Notes under the pieces: generated by a model
The model's database searches: none
What the model saw: only the letters and a program-made list of their open reading frames with translations
Told to the model about the DNA's origin: nothing
Translations under genes and position numbers: made by a program
Assembly: GCA_037903475.1 (NCBI GenBank)
Contig: JBAJFG010000280.1
Span: 1,178,001 to 1,242,000, forward strand
Source of the DNA: Ancylostoma caninum
Lineage: Eukaryota; Nematoda; Chromadorea; Rhabditida; Ancylostomatidae
Reading direction: 5' to 3'
DNA length: 64,000 nucleotides
Part shown: positions 24,751-37,147 of the stretch, one piece after another
How the letters are laid out: each line of letters begins with the position of its first letter
Position numbering within the stretch: position 1 is the stretch's first letter

Positions 24751-25029
24751 CTAGGACTGCAATCCAGCAAAAAATTCTTCCGTTGTTTCTAGTGAAAGTC
24801 CAGGACATCTATTGATAACAAAGTGTGAGATTTCTTTATTAGAAAGATAAGATTCTGCATTGTCTAGTCTTCCACCCTTTATTTCAGCCAATGTTTCTTC
24901 CGAATACTTTTCGATTAGCCATAGAATAACTAACAAGTGACAAGCGATAATTGATTTTGAAAGCACTTCAGTCCTGAAACTCACACTGTCCAGAACTTTT
25001 TCTAAGAAAGAACCACTTTTTCTCCGCAT
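24751..25029 (-). CDS. Unrecognised open frame, 92 aa
   Basis: An uninterrupted frame beginning MRRKSGSFLEKVLD and ending EEFFAGLQS. Composition looks protein-like: a central hydrophobic stretch (IIACHLLVILWLIEKY) followed by a charged, helix-compatible part (KYSEETLAEIKGGRLDNAES). No domain is recognised. It lies alone between the astacin and the second collagen, with no flanking exon I can join. It may be a single-exon gene, one exon of an undetected gene, or chance. Confidence 0.25.
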   Translation of the reverse strand: MRRKSGSFLEKVLDSVSFRTEVLSKSIIACHLLVILWLIEKYSEETLAEIKGGRLDNAESYLSNKEISHFVINRCPGLSLETTEEFFAGLQS

Positions 25030-25615
25030 TTTCCTTTTTTCTAGTTCTTTTCATCCTCCCTCTACCCTAAGGATTCTTGGGACTTCGGCCGTCTTTGTCC
25101 TTCTTTCTCTAGTACCCCACTTTTCTACCCAATCTACCAATCTCCTCCTCCCTCCCCCCCCCCACCCCAGGAAAGAGAAATGCCTAAAAATCGCTGTCTT
25201 ATATGTATACTCTTTAGCTTTCGATTTCCAGGGAATAAAGACGTAGAATTCAAGATTCTTTAATACAGAGCGTTATTTTGGGCTAAGGAGAGGGAAGGAG
25301 GTGGGGGGCGGGGTGTTGGAGGCTGGCTTTAGCTTGGACCCAGTCTTTGATATCTTCATGAATTTCTGAAAAGCAAGCTTTTTTGTGTTTTAGGATGATC
25401 TTTGTGGAATTTCGCGGGAACCATCGTGATGACTGGCAAATGATATTTTATTAAACCCATCTTCGTACAAGTACTAAAAAGTAATGGCACGTTGCTGGAC
25501 GAGAGAGTAAAATGACAATTCAATTACCTCGTTGATCACACACAAAAAGGTTAACAGAACAGCCTAAGCTTAAAAATGAAATAAATCGCCTTAACCTTAG
25601 CCATAAATACAGTGT

Positions 25616-27683
25616 TCATAGTCTTCTACGCTTCTTCTTCATATCACTTCTTTCAGGGCATTCGCAATAACCTCCATCATCTCCGGGTTTTCCTGGCGTT
25701 CCAGCCTAGAACAAGACATTTCCCATGGCAAATGATCAGATGACATTTAATGGGGCTCAACCCACCTGGCCATCCTCGCCAGGAAATCCTGGCGGTCCGT
25801 CCAATCCCGGAGCTCCGTCGGCTCCTTCCACGCCACGTTCACCTGGTTCACCGTTTGCGCCCGGCTCTCCAGACGGGCCTTGCGGTCCACGTATCCCGGG
25901 TCTTCCCTGTGGTCCCGGAAAGCCTCTACCGGTGAAACAGTCTCGTCCTTGAGCCCCATCCATGCCGTCCTGAATAGACCTTTTTCAGATGTACTGTTCT
26001 GGTACCAGCTGGGTACTATTTACCTGCCCATTCAATCCAGGCTCTCCCACATCACCCGGTTCACCCCGCTCGCCAGGCTCGCCATCAGCGCCTGCTGGGC
26101 CACGTTTGCCTTGCTGACCAGGACGTCCCTGTGCACCAGGCGGTCCTTCGAGACCCGGCAACCCTTTCTCGCCCTGAGGGCAAACGATGAGCACTGAAGA
26201 ATATGGACATGAAATTTTCATGGATTTAGAAGTAAACTGGGCTTACCTGGCGGTCTCGCTGAAGGTGGTCCGGGCGGTTTGATCCCAGGTAGACCGGGAG
26301 CTCCACTCTTGCCATCCACACCGACGTCGCCCGGTTTACCGGGTAATCCAGGCGGGCCTGGTGGTCCTTGTGGACAGTCGCGACGGGGCAAGCCACAGTC
26401 TGAACATGGCCGAGAAGGGATTACGATAATTGTGGATGTCCATTGGCGCGAGAACTGGTCCCCGATGGAATTCTATGTCTCTTCCATGACCATCTTCGTC
26501 AAAATTTTGATGAATAACGATGTAGACCACAGAGGCAAGAACAAGGGTGACAGAAGACGCCACGAAGACACTTAATTCGTTGGGGACCAGTTCTCGTCTT
26601 GCTTTTATGTAGCATATCATCTTCCTGGAGTTTTTTCTCTAAGGTATCCTTAAAGTTTTGATAGACAGAGAAAAAATCGACTTTCATGACACTCATTCTA
26701 TCTTACGTCTGAACCTATTGCACCAAGAAAGAATCAATTTTATTGCTGCTGTGAATACATGCGAGAACTGTTCCTTTTCAAGAAAAAACGTAGCATGTCA
26801 TTACTCTGAGTTACGTCCCTTCGTAATTAGAGGAAGAGTCGTAGTAGAAAAAAGAGCTTAGTGTTTCGAAAATTCATGGAATTCGCGACGAACTTTATGC
26901 AGGACGTGCTGGGGACTAGTTCTCGCGCAAACAATTCACTTTGGTTGATTTTTTCTCAAATATGCAGAATTTAGGTGATTATTTGACCGCTTTGGGAACA
27001 ACCGCTCTCCGTCTAGTATACCTTTAGCGTTTTATATAATAGTACACTTGTCTCATTTATTTGAATGTGGGCGGAGTTTCCATTTTGTACCAACACCGAA
27101 CTTAATCATGCCTAATCAGTTAGCCAAGATTCACCATGAAAAATAGTCACCGTCTTCATTTGTTGCGGTTGACTACCTAAAGTTTAATCTCAGCTTAAAT
27201 ACCAGTCGTAATACTCGTGCAGACATCTGCTCGCCTACGTGGACGCGGCCGCAACGCAGACGCGTGATTACCCAGTGGGACGCGGCTACGCAGGGCCAAA
27301 AAATTGAAATACGCTCCAGGGAAGGTAAGATCCTTCGTGAAAGCTGAACTCACTGCATGTTGCTGATTCTCTCTTTGCACGTCGGGACAGTCCAAAGAAA
27401 ATCGACCTTTGGCCAGGAACACCACGGAAATTTCCTATGTCGTGCCATGTTCCATCAGAAATTTCCTGAAATTTTCAGCGTATCCATGAATCGCTCGACG
27501 GTGAGTGGCACTATGACGTTACGAGACAAAACTCACCTTAAACTCTCTAATATTTCCCATAACATCATCATACATCAACAAAATATCGTTCGTAATAACA
27601 ATAAATCCGAGTAAGCAGCTACTGACAACAAATACGGAAAGCGCGCCGCTACAGTAAGCCGCAAGTCGCGCGGCATCCGACAT
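25616..27683 (-). CDS. Nematode cuticle collagen (gene 2), six exons, 291 aa
   Basis: Minus-strand exons 27683-27537, 27465-27354, 26399-26247, 26193-26024, 25969-25766 and 25705-25616 join in frame (876 bp). Residues 1-49 begin [20 protein letters not shown], the hydrophobic cuticle-collagen N domain. A processing site RRAKR is at residues 77-81, followed by CGLPRRDC, Gly-X-Y blocks with interruption at CFTGRG, and a C-terminus [10 protein letters not shown] followed by a lysine/arginine-rich end (KKKRRRL). Exons 2, 4 and 5 have exactly the lengths found in collagen gene 1 (112, 170 and 204 bp), with the same phases, so the two genes are duplicates. The ATG follows CCTTTTCAG, a likely spliced-leader site. 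Its product would be secreted, trimerised and crosslinked in the cuticle. Confidence 0.93.
26449..26596. repeat. Short inverted-repeat element in collagen gene 2 intron 2
   Basis: CGAGAACTGGTCCCC at 26449-26463 is repeated as its exact reverse complement at 26582-26596. A one-mismatch copy in the second orientation is at 26911-26925, and a further exact copy is at 60386-60400. This looks like a terminal inverted repeat of a small interspersed element. It lies within the 26400-27353 intron. Confidence 0.55.
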
Positions 27684-28128
27684 ATCCTGAAAAGGACTGG
27701 ATGAGTAAGTGGAACAATTCGCTAAGCAGAGTGATTATAAAGGTGCGAAAGATTAGCGGCTACAAGAACAGAATAAAGAAAGGTTTTTGTTAAAGGGGCA
27801 AAAGTCGCACTAGCGATAAATAAATCTGGAGTTGCCTTGTCACAAATGCGCCCCGTCAGATCCTTATCCAAAGGCTTATCACTGGAAAAAAAGCTTCAAT
27901 CGCAGCAGCTAAATAATTCAAATCGGATGTATCCAGTGCGAGACCAGACACCTGCACCCGCTCTCTCGAATGTTCTTTTCTCCTGTGCTAGGACAAGTTT
28001 TGTGGCTAGCATTTTTAGAAGCTGGGATTCACAAGTAGCAGTCTTAGGTGTTGGTAGTTGGAACTTTCATCGAGGAGTATTCCAACTGCAAAAAAAAAAC
28101 AGAACCGACAGGAAATTCCAATGAAAGA

Positions 28129-28192
28129 CCTCGGATGTGTGATGAATCATGAATTACTGGACGGTAATTCATGATTCATCACACATCCGAGG
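28129..28192. repeat. Perfect 29-bp hairpin with 6-nt loop
   Basis: 28129-28157 and 28164-28192 are exact reverse complements (arms start CCTCGGATGTGTGATGAATC) with loop TGGACG. No mismatch is seen in 29 pairs. Confidence 0.9.
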
Positions 28193-28439
28193 TATACTTC
28201 GCTTTGCTCAGATTGCTTACTACTCCTATCTATTTCACATTTGTGAAAACAATTTCTACTGCGGATAAATTCGCTTAAAATCAATTTGAGAAGACCAATT
28301 TGTTAACAAAGCCGAATTCCAAACGGCCGTGTGCAAGGAGCGGCACCGCAGCGCGGCTCTCTTGGGCAGAGCGACGGAGGTTCTGTATGTGGCTCTGGCT
28401 TTCCTGTTTCTCTCAAGAGCAGACAACCTGAGTGCCACG

Positions 28440-28950
28440 CCATTTGGATAATAACTCTATGGAAAATGCTTGTCCTGATTGTACTATGAGAAATCCCAGT
28501 GAACGTGTATTTACTCGTTTCTATGCAAAAGCGAAAAAAAAATCAATAGATCGATATTTTCGCGCAGGGTTGCTTTCGCAATCGTGTTTTGCCTGTCCAA
28601 AAACCCCGATAGACACGTCTTCACTGAATTCCGGACAAAAATAGCAGAACATTCCATAAAATTGGCAAAACAATAAGCAGACATTCATGTGCCAAACACT
28701 CGCCATGATCGTGTCCGGCGTATAGGAAAACTCGTGCAAAAATGTTCTAACGAATCCCTGAACAAATGCGGTGAAAAACTGGCCAAGGTATTGAATCAAT
28801 AAGCTAATCGATAAGATCACGAGAATAGCAGCTTACAACTTCCATCACACCCTGCTGAACCTGCATGCAAAACTTTTTTTGGATCAGTCAATTCTTCGCG
28901 ATTTCTGTTCAATACATCCAAATATACACAAATACATATACAGTCTATTA
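28440..28950. repeat. Minisatellite array (copy 3, diverged)
   Basis: About three diverged units with AATCGATA-type and CGTGTTTTGCC / AAAACCCCGATAGACACGTC motifs. They are followed by ACTTCCATCACACCC, TTCTTCGCGATTTCTGTTC and a short ACAAATACATAT tail, in the same order as copies 1 and 2. Confidence 0.6.
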
Positions 28951-29155
28951 GCTCACAGAAAGTGCCTAATCGGACTTTGGCCGCAATTACGACCTCATCA
29001 CGGTTTCGGCCAACTGATCTAATTTTTACACTTTTTCGATATGTACGTGGTTTGATTCCTTCTATCTTGATGTTTCCCAACTGGCATTCAGTAAAATCTC
29101 CCTCCAGACGCATCCTGCAGAAAAGTCTAAGTCGCCCTCTGTGAGTTAATAGACC
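28941..29155. mobile_element. MITE family 2, intergenic copy
   Basis: Left end CAGTCTATTAGCTCACAGA and right end TCTGTGAGTTAATAGACC are inverted repeats. The interior GGCCAACTGATCTAATTTTT is shared with the copy in protease intron 6. Confidence 0.7.
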
Positions 29156-29163
29156 ATACCTAA

Positions 29164-29290
29164 CAGTGGTGGACGGGGGTAGGTACGAGGCGTCCCACCC
29201 CGATAATGAGTCGCTGACACATTTGAGTGAACGCGTTCTTCACACATTTACATTTTGGTGATCAACCCCACCCCCCCCCCCCCTTTGAAA
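29164..29290. mobile_element. hAT-like MITE, truncated
   Basis: CAGTGGTGGACGGGGGTAGG, then CCCCGATAATGAGTCGC, matches the left end and adjacent text of the element at 45115. The C-tract follows directly, so most of the interior is missing. Confidence 0.5.
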
Positions 29291-29337
29291 AAAAATGTAA
29301 CTAGTGAGGAAATGTAACGTACAGAGACAGTAAGCGT

Positions 29338-29562
29338 CGATGGCGATGCGTTTTCCGCGTACACGGAAAGCACGCTGTGGTGAAGAACTAGGGTTTTTTG
29401 TTGCTAATCTTCCACCATATTTGATGTGAACTATCAAGAAAACGGATTAACCAACAAGAATTCTATGGTTTGTTAAAGCTGAGAAGATTCTAGCGCGAGC
29501 GGCGCAGTCGCGTAGCGTGCTTCTTGAGGCCGTGAAAAACGAACCATCATTGACACCTACTG
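29338..29562. mobile_element. MITE family 1, copy 4
   Basis: Ends CAGTAAGCGTCGATGGCGA and CATTGACACCTACTG. The interior resembles copy 1 (TTTTCCGCG, GAAAAACG, CTAGCGCGAGCGGCGC). The flanks are no longer TA. Confidence 0.65.
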
Positions 29563-30348
29563 TGCCTGATCTCATGGTTGACCATTAGTGGTGAACTCAC
29601 CACCGCATCTTTCAAGGTATATCTATGAATAGAGGTGTGAAATCAGTCTGTTTTTGGTCTTTGGTTATCATAAAACCAGTCTTTCCGTCCAGCTAACGCT
29701 AGACTTCCAGATTTCTACTGATGCTCGCTTCGCTCGCATACTTCATATTGAATGTATACAAAAATGTGAATGGTTTAGCAAACATTTCGCGGAATTTATA
29801 TACGCTCACATAGGAAAAGCCCACGATCTCGTCAGCCATAGCCCTCTCCCATATCGGCAAAGTAAAGCACTTTGCTTGGCCATAATGGCTACAAATACTT
29901 GGGCGTATTCAAATCAAATGCTTTCATAAAGTGATTTATGTTTAGCTGGATGTGGTGGCAATGCAAGCGATAAAGGTTCATCGGTGTATATAAACCGACA
30001 GAAGGGGATGATTCATTCAGACACAAATGGATAGGAAAGAAAACACGAGCACGGAAGGATGTGTACTTAGGTGTTGTAGGTAGGAGAATAGCTGGAAGGG
30101 GTACCAGCACATTGCGTCATGTAGAACTAGACCTACCTGGTAACTTCACCTACTTCTACACGCCGGCGCACCCTCACACAGCGAGATCCGTCTCTAGGTA
30201 TTCCCCCAGTTTTGGAAGCCGGGACACCCCCTATCACACGGTGGGACCCGTCTCCAGGCATTTCCACACTTTTGGACGCCGGCGCACCCCTAATGTGACG
30301 GTGCAGCGGTCTTTACCACTTTAAGCCACGCCCCTGAATTTGGTTTCT

Positions 30349-33258
<2,910 letters not shown>

Positions 33259-33560
33259 TCAAACTCTAAAAAAAATAAGGGGATCAAAAATGCGTGTACG
33301 ATTGTGATCAGCGTCGCCTGTGAATTCTTCTGATATCCAAGTCTTAAACCTGAGCTCGGGGACTGCCTTCAAGTCATGTAGGATTCTCCCTTCGGGCAGA
33401 CTCGCGTATGACCCCAGAAATCCGCTATCAGAATCAACATGCCTCAATGCTTTTAAAGGCGGCATCCACGGAAATTTTGCTCTCACAGATTCTGCTATAT
33501 TCCTAGGCTGAGCGCTGTGATGAAAACGAAGGCAGTGATAGATTTTGTCAACCCCTACCG
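33259..33560 (-). CDS. Possible coding exon of an unrecognised gene
   Basis: A minus-strand frame with protein-like composition contains FPWMPPLKALRHVDSDSG, then LPEGRILHDLKAVPELRF and EEFTGDADHN. It could splice after DADHN through a very short intron (about 35 bases, ending TTTTTTTTAG) to a short final exon reading EVPLLRQLP before a stop near 33237. The 5' limit is unclear because the frame runs into GC-rich repeat DNA above 33640. No family is recognised. Confidence 0.22.
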
Positions 33561-33639
33561 AGAAGGCGGTTTCCATTGCCACGAGTTTAGCAGATTTGCA
33601 AAGGATAGCCGAGTTAACAACGCTTGAAGTGGAAGGACT

Positions 33640-33870
33640 CAGACAGTTGGCCCGGCCAGCCCGGTCGACCAGTGGGTGCCGACCAGCCGGGCAGCAGTCC
33701 ATCACCAACCGTCCTACTCTACCATACATACAACCGGCTGGACGGCTGTTGATTATCTGCCGGCGCCCGGCTCATCACCATCCACCGGCTGGGCAGCAGC
33801 CCATCACCGGTCGGCTGGCCAACCATTCCAGCCTTCTCGCCTGCCTGGTCGGAATGGTCGGATGATTATA
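33640..33870. repeat. GC-rich imperfect repeats with CCGGCTGGGCAGC core
   Basis: CCAGCCGGGCAGCAGTCCATC and CCGGCTGGGCAGCAGCCCATC-like units, plus CGACCAG/CCAGCCC variants, recur several times in about 230 bases. Related GGCCGGC-rich text appears at 34300-34380. It differs sharply in base composition from its surroundings. Confidence 0.55.
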
Positions 33871-33929
33871 GTAGAGAACTAACGGAGGACGAAGGCATTG
33901 GCTTATTGAAGTAGATTACAAGCACAAAC

Positions 33930-33998
33930 GGCCGAGTGGCTAAGGCTGGGAACTCTCAAGCATCCATGAACAATGGCCAGGTTGGTTCGAATCCACTC
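33930..33998 (+). repeat. tRNA-like sequence (Ser/Leu-type), probably a pseudogene or SINE head
   Basis: GGCCGAGTGGCTAAGGC is a good type-II tRNA D-arm and A box, and GGTTCGAATCCA is a good B box, 40-odd bases apart. The acceptor and anticodon stems do not pair well, so a functional tRNA is unlikely. Confidence 0.45.
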
Positions 33999-35079
33999 GA
34001 TAATGAATGAAGCTAGCACTAAGGAAACACTCGGGGACTTTGCAAAGAACCTTTTTTTGTTATTCCTGATGATAAATAGCTTATTTATGTTCCTTTTATA
34101 TCACTACGGATCCACAGCGGCATCAACTCCGGAACTCTTCTTTGCGATTCACTGCGCAACCAATGGCCGAGCTGCCAGAAGTTTCCTCACACCGCCTGCG
34201 GCCAATTGACGGGTTTTCTTCGACAACGCTACCCTGAGCACTCGATTTGGAGCAGTAACGCCTGTACTCACTCAATTTCAAGCAGTTCCGGCTCAACGAA
34301 GGTTCACCATCGGCCGGCACGCTCTATCATAGCCGGCCGAGCTCTGATTCCCCGGCCGGTAAAGGTAGAGCGGGCCGCTCGCACCAAGTTTCTGAGGAGG
34401 TGAGAAGGAAAAAAAACGTGTTATCATAAGGAAAGGGAGTGATTGCAAACAAAAACACCAATTCATTTCATATCGTAACTCTTCTCAACTGATCGTAAGC
34501 ACACGCTTCATCTCTTCATGTCTTGAGAACGCTGATGTCTACGACTGTGCGACTTTCGTAGAATTGTTGCTTCAACTGCTGAGTATTCGAAACGATAAAA
34601 ACCCCAAACACGGGCATTGTCGTGGGTGCTGCCTTTAAGTTAGCGGTGTGCTCTTTCGTTTGATTCAAGTTATGATCTATCCACTATGTTGAGAAACTGC
34701 CTGTAGGAAGAAGGAAAGCTGCATAAATTTGAGAACGCAGCGAGAAAGTTTGTCAGTGACCACATGCTGCCATCATGCGATGCATTCGTGGAACCCTCAC
34801 GTAAATGTACTCCAGCCACATTTTCTCATTTCGATAGTTGTTCTTCTCTTCCTGTGAAAAAAATTAATGGAAATGACAAGAAAAAATATTACAGATTCCT
34901 ATATTCGATCACACAATGAGCGTGGTGGCAAACGAATAGTTGCACGAAGACTTTTGGGGCTGAACGGTCACGGTGACAGCGTGGATGCGAAGTATGCCAT
35001 AAGCCTTAGGCATTACATGACCTATCCGTATCGTGAACAGCTGCTTAACCACGTGCCCCACAATGCCTTCGATCACAGA

Positions 35080-35480
35080 CATTCGAACCGTGCGAGCGCT
35101 CTGCAATGACCGTCCGAGCGCTCCTCGCCAGCGCGGGTGGTACGGTCCTAGACATGTTACCGTGCGAGCGCTCAGCGATGACCGTCCGAGCGCTCTGCAA
35201 TGACCGGCCGAGCTTTACCCGCTAGCGCTTGTGGTAGGGTCGTTGAGGAGCGCACGCACGGTCATTGCTGAGCGCTCGCAGAATTATGGGGGTGCACTCA
35301 CACGGTTCTCCATATTTCTCGAGTCACTGCTTTGGATCGGTCATGTACATAACGAGAACTATTGGCGACTCGTGAAACACCTTACACCTCACGAGCGCTC
35401 CACCATCTCCTGCCAGCGACCTGCGGTGACCGTACGCCCCGCACTCAGCGTGCGCTCGGACGGTGCAAATGCGAACGTAA
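35080..35480. repeat. Dispersed array of a GAGCGCTC-centred motif
   Basis: GCGAGCGCTC, CCGAGCGCTC, GAGCGCTCGCA and related palindromic cores occur about ten times in 400 bases, often with ATGACCGT or ACGGTCAT beside them. The same core with GCACGGT recurs at 36877-37010. Confidence 0.7.
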
Positions 35481-35944
35481 TGCTTTTTATTCCGTTCTCT
35501 TTTTTTTCTATTGCTTCTTCCAATCCCTCACAAATCCCTTCCTCTTGAATGACACAGCCCTAGGACAATGTAAAACGGATGGGCGATTCTCAAAATAAGC
35601 TCGATTAAATCGCCGGCAGAAGTTCGATAACCTGAGCAGTACCTCAGCCTATCATTACCTTCGATGGTGTCCAGATAGGGAGCTTTCACCTATACTGATG
35701 AGGGTAAATCGGATCCGGGACGCAGTCTCGGATTTAAGGATGGATTTAGGAAGATGCATTTTAATTTGAACAAAGCAGGTTTACATGTATGTGCGCAAAT
35801 GTGGCTCGAATTGTCACTGAGAAAAGTCATTGCTAGAATGGCCGGCTGATACTTCCAGAGAAAGGTTCTCCCGAAATTGGTGTGAACTTGCCACAAAAGA
35901 CTTCAACCAACAAAATCGCTTCTAACTCCAAAACAAAGCTTAGC

Positions 35945-36485
35945 GTAGTTGTCAGACAGGTTGCCACTGTCACTGTCACTGAGCACGGAGGGCGCGTTTG
36001 TGCTCAGCCAGAGAAGGGGTGTGGCTAACGTTGTCCCGTTAGCCACGCTCCTTTTTTGGCACGCAGACAGCCAGGAAGGCTCATGCAGAGGGGTGTAATT
36101 CTTGAACTGGAATTCTTAAGACCCTCTAAAATTTTCCCATGGAAGGCTATTTCCTATGCTAATTGAGGACATCTTTGCCAGCGTATTTGGTCCCGATTCA
36201 AAAGTGTATTACTTCCCCTTGATTTACTGGAGTTTTTCGAACCTTTTTCTTTTAAATGGACCATTTAGATGATAGTTTTATTTTGAGTGCTCCATAGCTG
36301 TAATTCTATTAGTTTGTAAAAGAAGTCGAAACGCGCATTGTTCACATCCTCTAGGTGAGTTGGTGTAGCTGTCAGGAGAAGCACCGTAACACCAATGTAC
36401 CTATAGGTCATCATTAGCCACACCCCTTTTTTGGATGAGGCTAAACGCCCGCCGCTACTGAGGACTGGGTGGCATTGACACCGTA
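35945..36485. repeat. Inverted-repeat region with GGGGTGTGGCTAA arms
   Basis: GAAGGGGTGTGGCTAACG near 36014 is matched by the reverse complement TTAGCCACACCCCTTTTTT near 36415. The outer GGTTGCCACTG / GGTGGCATTGACACC texts also pair loosely. An inner GGCTAACG-CGTTAGCC hairpin is at 36024-36050. It is probably a non-autonomous element. Confidence 0.45.
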
Positions 36486-36876
36486 GAAGTGCATGTGAAA
36501 ATTGCTGAGAAATTGTTCGAAACGTAAAAACAAGGGTGTCATGTCCGATTAAAAAAATTCGATGTTGCGCAGATGTCAGCTGGACTTAGAATCAAGTTCT
36601 GAGGGGAATCACATACAACACGTGATACTTTCGTTCACTCCCGACCAGACCCCCAGGTGAGAAGTTAAGTAAGAAGTAATAAAAGAAGGCAAATTCAATA
36701 ACAATGCAAAAACAGCGTTACAATCCCACAACAGGGACTATAAATGGAAAACCCATCTCCGTAGCTGCTGTCGTCGATTGGACTCAAGGCAGGCTTGTCC
36801 GATACGCCGCCGACCTCAGAAATGTGAATAAGAGAAATAGTACATTATAGTACTTCCGTATCATTTGCAAGTGTGC

Positions 36877-37010
36877 AGCGCTCGCACGGTGAGAGGCTCC
36901 GCCCACAAATTAATGTGCAGCGCTCGCACGGTGAGAGGCCCCTCCCATAAATTTAGGTGCAGCGCTCGCACGGTCAGCCCTGAATTCGGAGCGCTCGCAC
37001 GGTTCGAGTG
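36877..37010. repeat. Tandem array of 42-bp units upstream of the UBASH3-like gene
   Basis: Three units begin GTGCAGCGCTCGCACGGT; the first two continue GAGAGGC and a CCxCCCA stretch. A fourth partial core GAGCGCTCGCACGGTTC follows. The array ends about 140 bases before the start codon at 37148. Confidence 0.85.
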
Positions 37011-37147
37011 TCTGAGATGTTCATTTTCAAGTGAGTAATCAATGTGTTTATCGCTACCGAAAAATTACACCATCATTATCTGGTGCGGTTTTCATGAGTA
37101 AGGTTCAGTTTGTGACTCAGCTGTCTTGCGAGACTCACCTACTCATC

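Noticed and set aside
25725..25959. Proline/serine-rich frames on the strand opposite to collagen exons (also 232-417)
   Set aside because: Mirror frames of Gly-X-Y coding sequence. The minus-strand collagen exons are clear.
26336..26620. Minus frame of 94 codons with a hydrophobic segment inside the collagen gene 2 region
   Set aside because: It lies in intron 2, overlaps exon 3 in the wrong frame and spans the 26449-26596 inverted repeat. The spliced collagen model explains the locus without it.
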